64,000 nt of DNA from Ereboglobus luteus (GTDB taxonomy: Bacteria > Verrucomicrobiota > Verrucomicrobiia > Opitutales > Opitutaceae): positions 1,344,501-1,408,500 of the forward strand of contig NZ_CP023004.1 in assembly GCF_003096195.1 (NCBI RefSeq), in the 5' to 3' direction. The notes under the pieces were generated by a model that worked only from the letters and a program-made list of their open reading frames with translations, did no database searches and was not told where the DNA came from. The translations under genes were made by a program, and so were the position numbers. This document shows, piece after piece, positions 57,594 through 64,000 of the stretch (position 1 is the first letter of the stretch; the number at the start of each line of letters is the position of its first letter).

Positions 57594-60293
57594 ATGCCTT
57601 TTCTCCGCTCCAATTTTATTTCAATCAAAACGGGTTTACTTCGAAAATCGGCCACCATATCAATGCTTGTGGCGGTGGCCGGTCTTTTGGCGGCTCAGGC
57701 ATCAGCGCAATCTTTGCAAATAACCCAGCAGCCTGTCAGCATCACTCGAACCGAGGGTCATGGTGTTTCGCGCATACATATTCTGTTCTCCGAGTCAAAA
57801 GACCCTAGCGCGGTCTTTTTTTCTGTCACGGCGGCGGGCAGCGGCTCACTGACATATCAATGGCAGAAGGACGGGGTTGACATCGCATTTCCGGACAACG
57901 GGCAAATAATCGTGGGCTTCCCGCGTGTATCGGGCGCGGACACAGAGCTTCTGAATATCAGCGACTGCATGATGTCTGACGCGGGCGTGTATCGCGTGAA
58001 AATCCGCGACTCGGCGGGCGGGGAAATTATCAGTGAATCCGGCACGCTGACGGTCACGCCGCATCCGCCGCCGTCATTTGTTTTTCATCCCAAGGATGTG
58101 ACTGTTACCGAGGGAACGGTGTCGAATTCATCCCTGAGCGCCACGATTGCGGTGGGTTCCATTCTCGCGGGCAGTAATGAGGGGCCCCTCACATGCGTAT
58201 GGCAGAAAGACGGCGCGGATGTGTCAATCGAGTGCGGGGTTGATCAATATGGAAAAGCGTTTCTCGAAACATATAATTTCATGGTGGCCGATTCCGGAAC
58301 CTATCGTGTGGCGGTGACCAATCGCTGGGGGCGCACCAGCCATAGCAATCCGGCGACTCTCACCATTCTGCCGCCGGCGGAAGCCCCTGTTATTACCAAG
58401 CAACCGACGGTGTCGCGTAATGACGATGACGGTTATGTTAATGGAAAACCCATCGTGGTTGATTACACCAAGGGCGGCAGCATCGGATTATACGTTCTCA
58501 CAAGCGGGGTGGCGTCCCGTTTTCAATGGCAAAAAGACGGTGTCGATATGGAGTATTCGGAAAAATATCGCAGTGATGATTATACAAATCCCCAAAAAGA
58601 CTCCACCAAACTCCGCTCCCTATGCATACGGGATCTCCGCCCTGCTGATTCGGGAAAATACCGTGTGGTGGTTTGGAATTCCACTGGCACCACGGTCAGC
58701 CAAGAGGCCACGCTCAATATCACATACCCAACTCCCGCGCCGATAACCACGCACGCCGTGTCCGCGGGCCGTTCTGTTGCGCTCACGGCCGATATTAGCG
58801 GCAATCCGCCGCCCGCCGTGCAATGGGAAGTGTCCACCGATGGCGGAAACACATGGAGCAGGCTTGCCAACAATGCGACCTACACCGGCGTCAACACGGG
58901 GACATTGGGCATCAACGCCGCCACCGGCAACATGAGCGGCAACCAGTATCGCTGCGCGCTTGCAAGCGGGGGAATGTTGCCGGGTGGCTCCGCCATCACG
59001 CTGGACGTTGCCCCGCTCGTATTTCCCAACCCCGCCTCGCTTGTTTGCGTCAGCGGCACGCTCTATGTGACCGACGATTCGCTGCACACCGTGCAGGCCG
59101 TTAACCTCGCCACAACCGAAGCTCGCATCCTTGCCGGCTCTCCCGGACAAACGGGGGCGACGGACGCCACGGGAACCGCCGCGAGATTCAACCAACCCAA
59201 GGGCATATCGGCGGATGCCGCGGCTAGGCTCTTTCTGGCTGACACCGGCAACGCGCTCATACGCACCATCTCGCCCGACGGGGTTGTGGCGACACTGGCG
59301 GGTTCGCCCAGTCAACGCGGACATGCCGACGGCGCGGGCGGCAACGCTACGTTTTCCGCGCCGACGGCCATATTTTTGGACATGTCTGACTCGGGAGACT
59401 TCATTCTCGTTGCCGATGCGACGTCACACACCGTTCGCAGTGTTTGTGGCAGCGGCACAACGACAACTCGGGCGGGAGTCGGCGGCGTATCCGGACACAA
59501 GGACGGTGCTGCCAAGGACGCCTACCTGAACCGCCCCTCTGGGATCGCAAAAAGATCGGGTTGGTCATCCGCTTATGCCGCCACCCCTTTGCCCGCGTCC
59601 ATTCAGGCTGCCATTTCAAATACCGCGTCAGACCCTGTGACTGCCGCCAGCGTCACTGTAACCATGCCGAACAACGATTACCTCTATTGGAGCACCTATG
59701 TGGCCGATAGTTACAATCACGTCATTAGGGAACTCGGTTCGCCGCAAAAGTATATGGTCCCTCCCATCAGCACGCTCGCCGGCCTGCCCGGAGTGAGCGG
59801 ATATGAGGACGGCGTGGGCGACGAGGCCCGTTTCAACAATCCCGGAGGCATGGCGATTGATTCAAGCGGCAACATCTATGTGGCCGACACCGGCAACTCC
59901 ACCATACGCTTTGTCACTCCCGAGGGCCAAGTCCTCACCCTTGCCGGATTGCCCGGCATCACCGGCCTCAAGGATGGCGTTGGCGAGGAGGCATGGTTTA
60001 ATCATCCCTCGGACGTTGCGCTCGGCGGAAGCAAACTTTACATCGCCGATACTGGAAATGCGGCTATTCGCGAACTCGATTTGTATACCGGGCAGGTTGT
60101 CACGCTCAACATCACGGCAGCCCCGGCTTCATCCGGCACAGTGCCCAATCCGCCAATCACGCCCGGCGGCGGCACAAACCCAGGCGAGTCGAGCGGCGGC
60201 GGAGGAGGAGGCATGGTGTCGTATTGGCTCATGGCTTCCGTGGCGGCATTGCTTGGCATCCGGCGCGTGTTGTCACCAAGGCGCAAGGCATAA
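57594..60293 (+). CDS. Secreted Ig-domain/NHL-repeat surface protein with C-terminal sorting-like signal
   Basis: The 899-residue product has a signal peptide (cleavage near 39), three Ig-like domains (about 40-150, 155-262 and 265-378) with the Y.WQKDGVD and DSGTYRV signatures, a partial Ig-like module (380-470), and six-bladed-type NHL repeats (about 480-860) with VADTGN and LAGLPG motifs. The C-terminus is a Gly run (GESSGGGGGG), a hydrophobic helix and an Arg-rich tip (SPRRKA). This tripartite end resembles GlyGly-CTERM/PEP-CTERM sorting tags. It is likely a cell-surface or exported protein. Confidence 0.85.
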   Translation: MPFLRSNFISIKTGLLRKSATISMLVAVAGLLAAQASAQSLQITQQPVSITRTEGHGVSRIHILFSESKDPSAVFFSVTAAGSGSLTYQWQKDGVDIAFPDNGQIIVGFPRVSGADTELLNISDCMMSDAGVYRVKIRDSAGGEIISESGTLTVTPHPPPSFVFHPKDVTVTEGTVSNSSLSATIAVGSILAGSNEGPLTCVWQKDGADVSIECGVDQYGKAFLETYNFMVADSGTYRVAVTNRWGRTSHSNPATLTILPPAEAPVITKQPTVSRNDDDGYVNGKPIVVDYTKGGSIGLYVLTSGVASRFQWQKDGVDMEYSEKYRSDDYTNPQKDSTKLRSLCIRDLRPADSGKYRVVVWNSTGTTVSQEATLNITYPTPAPITTHAVSAGRSVALTADISGNPPPAVQWEVSTDGGNTWSRLANNATYTGVNTGTLGINAATGNMSGNQYRCALASGGMLPGGSAITLDVAPLVFPNPASLVCVSGTLYVTDDSLHTVQAVNLATTEARILAGSPGQTGATDATGTAARFNQPKGISADAAARLFLADTGNALIRTISPDGVVATLAGSPSQRGHADGAGGNATFSAPTAIFLDMSDSGDFILVADATSHTVRSVCGSGTTTTRAGVGGVSGHKDGAAKDAYLNRPSGIAKRSGWSSAYAATPLPASIQAAISNTASDPVTAASVTVTMPNNDYLYWSTYVADSYNHVIRELGSPQKYMVPPISTLAGLPGVSGYEDGVGDEARFNNPGGMAIDSSGNIYVADTGNSTIRFVTPEGQVLTLAGLPGITGLKDGVGEEAWFNHPSDVALGGSKLYIADTGNAAIRELDLYTGQVVTLNITAAPASSGTVPNPPITPGGGTNPGESSGGGGGGMVSYWLMASVAALLGIRRVLSPRRKA

Positions 60294-60422
60294 GGCGAAG
60301 CCTGCTTTGGAAATATTAAGCGATGCACATCAGTGCATGGTGTGTCCGATCGGGCGCGCGCGTCCTTTTCCAAAAGAACAAGGCTTTCAATCAATGCCGA
60401 TATCGTTCAATCATTTTGTCAC

Positions 60423-62360
60423 ATGGCTATGAACAACGACCAATTCTGGACCAGCCTCGACGGACAGGTCCTCACCGTCCGGCCCAATCTCTCCGAGCAC
60501 ACCGTTTCGCTCACCATCGCCTTCTGGCCGCGCAACCCCGCCGAGTTCGACTTCATGAAGGAGCACCTCGACGACCTGCACTTCACCGAGCGCAGCACGC
60601 TCGCGCGCATCGGCCTCGAAATCATGCGCGCCACGCCGCTCACCGTCGACGGCAACCGCCTCGTGTTCGACGCCGAGACGTTTCTCTTCGACCACTCGTT
60701 TCCCAACGCGCCCTATTGGAAAAAACTCTTCCGCTCCGGCATGCCCATCGGCCGCCTCTTCTACGCGCCCGAGTCGCAAAAGCTTTCCTCCACGGAAATC
60801 TGGGACGCCATTTCCGCCAACGCCATCAAGCTCCCCAATACCATTAGCATCGACCGCAACGGCAGCGTGTTTCTCACATCGCACCCCGTGCGCTACACGC
60901 TCAACCCGAGGCTCCAGCGCGCCGATTTCGAGGCGCTCGTCTCCGGCAACGCCGGCCGCGCCTACCTCGACAAGGTGCAGGTGCGCCATGAGACGCCCAT
61001 CCTCACCGTCGAGCCGCGCTCGGGCATCCTCACCAGTTGCTCCATGTATTTGAAAGAGCACTACGTGCTGCTCAACCGCGGCGTCGGCAACTTCGGCATT
61101 CACACTTCCGCCGTGCTCCTCGACCCGATAAAAACCTTCGGCACGAACATCATGCTCGAAATCTACAACCCCGGCGACCAGCCCGTTGTAAATCCCGTCG
61201 TGTCAGTCGAAGTTTTCCGCGCCCCGACACCCGCCGACACCGACACAAAAACCCTCGCCAAAAAACGCGCGCGCCTCCTCTCCACCGCGACCGACATCTA
61301 CGGTGCGCTCGACGAAACCCCGCCCAAGGACAACGGCTCTGTCGAACCGCCGAAACCGCGCACCCGCGTCACCTTCAAGGGGCAAAACGCCACGCAGGAT
61401 AACACCAGCGTGTTCATCAACGCAGGCCAGTTCACCGACGCCGCCACGCTCAGGGACAAGATCAACGCCGCCGGTGCCTGTGGCTACCGCACGCTCATTC
61501 AGGCGCTCGACGCCGCGCCGGAGGACGCCGACACGCTCCTCGTGGACACCTTCCCTAACCTTCCCGAGCACATCGAGCTCCTCGCGCGCCTGCCCAACCT
61601 CAAGCTCCGCCGCATCATCTTCCGCAAGCCCTCGCGCACGCACGGTTTCTTCCTCTCCTACAACGCGCACGGCCGCCTCGAAAACTACCACGACATCGGC
61701 ATCGACGTTTACTGGCACAACTCCCAACTCAACGACCTCTACCTCCACACCTACAAAAAAAACCACGGCTTCTTCATTCGCGAGGAGCTCGGCCGCAAGT
61801 TCCAGGAATCCACCATCCTTGCCATGTATGGCAGCGCCGTCGGGCTCGACCAAACCGACACCGACCGCATCTCCTCGCTCATGGACAAGCTGACCGGTTT
61901 CATCGGCACCAACGTCGGCGTCCTCACCGGCGGCGGCGGCGGCGTCATGCGACTCGCCACCGAGCAGGCCCGCATGAAGGGCGCGCTCACCGGCGCATGC
62001 TTCCTGGAACTCGAGGCGCAACCGCCCGAGATCGGAGTGGACTTCTTCAACACCTTCCAAGAAACCTCGCGCCATTACCGCCAAAAATGGTTCGAAGTCG
62101 CGGACTTTTGCATCTTCAACGTCGGCGGCGTCGGCACGCTCGAGGAAATCGGCATCGAAATGTGCAACCTCAAGCTCGGCATCCGGCCGCGCATCCCGTA
62201 TATATTCTACAATGCGCAATTCTGGACGAGCCTGCGCGACCAGGTGGAGGAAATGGTCTCCAGCAAACGCGCACCCGCGTGGATGCTCGACTACATCCTC
62301 TTCAGCAACGACCCCGACGAGGTTGTGGATTTCTATAAAAAGACGCTGCGGGTGTTGTGA
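60423..62360 (+). CDS. Large protein with C-terminal LOG/SLOG-type domain
   Basis: From the ATG at 60423 the product has 645 residues (a second ATG at 60429 is also usable). The C-terminal third (about 470-640) has TGGGGGVMRLATEQ near 500 and GGVGTLEEIGIEM near 566, the two motifs of LOG (lonely-guy, lysine-decarboxylase-like) Rossmann proteins; canonical PGG is VGG here. LOG enzymes release ribose-5-phosphate from nucleotide-type substrates. The N-terminal 450 residues match no family I recognise. It sits between a surface protein and purD, with no operon partner. Confidence 0.8.
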   Translation: MAMNNDQFWTSLDGQVLTVRPNLSEHTVSLTIAFWPRNPAEFDFMKEHLDDLHFTERSTLARIGLEIMRATPLTVDGNRLVFDAETFLFDHSFPNAPYWKKLFRSGMPIGRLFYAPESQKLSSTEIWDAISANAIKLPNTISIDRNGSVFLTSHPVRYTLNPRLQRADFEALVSGNAGRAYLDKVQVRHETPILTVEPRSGILTSCSMYLKEHYVLLNRGVGNFGIHTSAVLLDPIKTFGTNIMLEIYNPGDQPVVNPVVSVEVFRAPTPADTDTKTLAKKRARLLSTATDIYGALDETPPKDNGSVEPPKPRTRVTFKGQNATQDNTSVFINAGQFTDAATLRDKINAAGACGYRTLIQALDAAPEDADTLLVDTFPNLPEHIELLARLPNLKLRRIIFRKPSRTHGFFLSYNAHGRLENYHDIGIDVYWHNSQLNDLYLHTYKKNHGFFIREELGRKFQESTILAMYGSAVGLDQTDTDRISSLMDKLTGFIGTNVGVLTGGGGGVMRLATEQARMKGALTGACFLELEAQPPEIGVDFFNTFQETSRHYRQKWFEVADFCIFNVGGVGTLEEIGIEMCNLKLGIRPRIPYIFYNAQFWTSLRDQVEEMVSSKRAPAWMLDYILFSNDPDEVVDFYKKTLRVL

Positions 62361-62381
62361 CACCGCGCCGCGTTTTTCCTT

Positions 62382-62413
62382 CGACTTAAATCGACTTGAA
62401 TCGATTTAAGTCG
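62382..62413. repeat. Palindrome upstream of purD
   Basis: CGACTTAAATCGA (62382-62394) and its exact complement (62401-62413) flank a 6-base loop, 38 bp before the purD start. Its arms share the AAATCGAC core with the palindrome after purL (10601-10630). Confidence 0.72.
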
Positions 62414-62450
62414 ATTAAGGTCCAATCCCCTAATCCTTTAGAATTTTCCC

Positions 62451-63752
62451 ATGTCACAAACCCTTCCGAAATCCATCCTTGTCGTCGGCTCCGGCGGACG
62501 CGAACACGCCATCATCAAATCGCTCCTCGCGTCGCCCGCAAAACCGCGCGTCGTTTGCGCGCCGGGCAACGCCGGTATCGCCGATGAAATCCACTGCTTC
62601 CCCGAGGTTGCCGCCGATAACATCGTCGGCTTGGTCGAACTCGCGCAGCGCGAGCAAATCGACTTCGTGGTCGTTGGTCCCGAGGTGCCGCTTTCGCTTG
62701 GATTGGTCGACGCACTTGCCGCCGCGAACATCCCCGCCTACGGCCCGAAGGCCGACGGCGCGCGTCTCGAAGCCTCGAAAATTTACACCAAGGAAATCCT
62801 GCTCAAATACAAAATCCCCACCGCCGAGGCCGCGACCTTCGACAACGCACCCGCTGCCGTCGAATATCTTCGCACGCACCCCGCGCCTATCGTGATCAAG
62901 GCCGACGGACTCGCCGCGGGCAAAGGTGTCGTTGTCGCGCAAACCACTGCCGAAGCCGAGGCCGCCGTCCACGACCTTCTCGCGCTCAACGCCGCGACAG
63001 CTTCCGACCAATCCAAAATCCTCATCGAAGCCTGCCTCACTGGAGAGGAAACTTCCATCCTCGTGATCGTTTCCGGGCGCGATTATTACATCCTCCCGAC
63101 CTCGCAGGATCACAAGCGCATCGGCGACGGCGACACCGGCCCGAACACCGGCGGCATGGGCACGTATTCGCCCGCCGAGGTGGTCACGTCGGAATTGCTT
63201 GCGCGCATTGACCGCGAAATCGTGAGCCCCTCGGTCAACGCGATTGCCGACGAGGGCATTGATTTTCGCGGCACGCTTTTCATCGGCATCATGCTCACGC
63301 CGACCGGCCCGCAAGTGCTCGAATACAACACCCGCTTCGGCGATCCCGAAACGCAAGTTGTGCTTCCGCGCCTCGACACCGACTTGCTCGCGCTCCTTTG
63401 GGCCGCCGCCAAGGGCAACCTCGCAGAGGTCGCGCGCGACGTGCGCGTGCGCCCCGAAGCCGCGATCTGCGTGGTTGTCGCATCGAAGGGTTATCCGGGT
63501 AAATTTCCAAAAGGCATCCCCATCACCCTTCCCGCCGCATTGCCGCCTCAAACGACAATCATCCACGCCGGCACCGCGCGCGACAAAGACAACCGGCTCG
63601 TCACCGCCGGCGGCCGCGTGCTCGGCGTGACCTCACTCGCCCCCACGCTCGCCGAGGCCGCGAGTCGCGCCTACGCCGCGTGCGACGAAATCGAGTGCGA
63701 GACAAAATACTGCCGCCGCGACATCGGCGCGAAGCAGTTGAACCGGAAATAA
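62451..63752 (+). CDS. purD: Phosphoribosylamine-glycine ligase
   Basis: The 433-residue protein has VVGSGGREHAI at residues 12-22, the ATP-grasp block VIKADGLAAGKGVVVA near 143, and the GDTGPNTGGMGTYSP signature of GARS. It makes GAR from phosphoribosylamine, glycine and ATP. The length is typical. It is a separate transcription unit from purL and purE, preceded by a palindrome and followed by a bidirectional terminator. Confidence 0.96.
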   Translation: MSQTLPKSILVVGSGGREHAIIKSLLASPAKPRVVCAPGNAGIADEIHCFPEVAADNIVGLVELAQREQIDFVVVGPEVPLSLGLVDALAAANIPAYGPKADGARLEASKIYTKEILLKYKIPTAEAATFDNAPAAVEYLRTHPAPIVIKADGLAAGKGVVVAQTTAEAEAAVHDLLALNAATASDQSKILIEACLTGEETSILVIVSGRDYYILPTSQDHKRIGDGDTGPNTGGMGTYSPAEVVTSELLARIDREIVSPSVNAIADEGIDFRGTLFIGIMLTPTGPQVLEYNTRFGDPETQVVLPRLDTDLLALLWAAAKGNLAEVARDVRVRPEAAICVVVASKGYPGKFPKGIPITLPAALPPQTTIIHAGTARDKDNRLVTAGGRVLGVTSLAPTLAEAASRAYAACDEIECETKYCRRDIGAKQLNRK

Positions 63753-63790
63753 TGATGCCGGTCTGACTGCCGACCGGCACTGTTGAACGC

Positions 63791-63825
63791 AAAAAAAGCA
63801 CAGGCGTTTCTGCCTGTGCTTTTTG
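63791..63825. terminator. Bidirectional terminator between purD and the next gene
   Basis: An 8-bp stem GCACAGGC with its complement has A7 before and T5 after, so it can end purD on the plus strand and the convergent gene on the minus strand. Confidence 0.88.
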
Positions 63826-63839
63826 TTTATGTCAGCAGG

Positions 63840-64000
63840 TCACTTTCTAAATGCTTGGCGGCCGAGCAGCTTCCATTCGCCTTTTTGTTTTTGCCAGACG
63901 AGCATGATGCCGATCTTCACGTTGCCGGGCTTGCCGCTGTCATTGGTCTTGGCCGTGAAGGTGTGGCAGACGATCGCGGTGTCGCCGGTTACCTTGATTT
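63840..64000 (-). CDS. C-terminal part of an NTF2-like (DUF4440/SnoaL) protein, cut by window edge
   Basis: The minus-strand frame from 64000 to the stop at 63840 encodes 53 residues, with GDTAIVCHTFTAK and a terminal VWQKQKGEWKLLGRQAF. That is the last two strands of nuclear-transport-factor-2-like proteins (DUF4440/SnoaL-like family), where a W..L..RQ ending is typical. The start lies beyond the window. It is convergent with purD and shares its terminator. Confidence 0.75.
   Translation of the reverse strand, partial: IKVTGDTAIVCHTFTAKTNDSGKPGNVKIGIMLVWQKQKGEWKLLGRQAFRK

Overview
The window is a high-GC, densely coded bacterial chromosome segment with no rRNA, tRNA, phage or CRISPR locus that I could find. 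LPS genes (hldD, waaA), the LolC/LolD lipoprotein exporter, an AsmA-like protein and TolB show a diderm organism with an outer membrane. A Bacteroidetes-style ParE, a secreted GH51 arabinofuranosidase, a secreted tricorn-type protease, Ig/NHL surface proteins and many short palindromic repeats fit Verrucomicrobiota, probably Opitutales/Opitutaceae. That placement is inferred from gene content and family knowledge, not from a marker-gene tree.

Layout: 0-5.9 kb is accessory. It holds a small AT-rich ORF, a protein with a C-terminal TIR-/deoxyribosyltransferase-like domain (possible defence effector), an ArsR regulator divergent from a four-domain sulfur protein (CoA-disulfide reductase, rhodanese, TusA, DsrE), and an SGNH esterase. 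6.5-21.8 kb carries purL, cstA, hldD, two small membrane proteins, a GH51 enzyme, parE, a frameshifted radC and a TPR lipoprotein. 22-32.5 kb has a membrane ferredoxin, mnmE-mnmG, a Kef-type antiporter, purE, and an organophosphate antiporter next to an AlsE/Rpe-like epimerase. 32.5-44.3 kb has dnaN with an AT-rich, DnaA-box-like leader, pssA, a RelE-like orphan, rpe, waaA, mrp, tolB and prmC. 44.3-57.4 kb has a frameshifted AsmA-like gene, a PocR/AraC regulator, an RRM protein, the lysS-lolC-lolD-Gfo/Idh cluster and a broken tricorn protease gene. 57.6-64 kb has an Ig/NHL surface protein with a C-terminal sorting-like signal, a large protein ending in a LOG (SLOG) domain, purD, and the end of an NTF2-like gene cut by the window edge.

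The most striking pattern is invasion by short repeats, including inside housekeeping genes without breaking the frame. mnmG carries two palindromic insertions and is about 90 residues longer than usual, mnmE carries one insertion between its G4 and G5 motifs, and purL carries three low-complexity insertions. The tricorn gene carries a palindromic insertion and changes frame within it. A 212-bp element at 38442-38653 has perfect 21-bp terminal inverted repeats and a 6-bp target duplication, so it moved as a MITE-like transposable element. Two parS-like 16-mers lie in mnmG and flank its first insertion; with dnaN 8 kb away they suggest the origin domain. Three genes (radC, the AsmA-like gene, tricorn) are frame-disrupted, two of them by one base at or next to a short G/C run, so sequencing error must be excluded before calling them pseudogenes.
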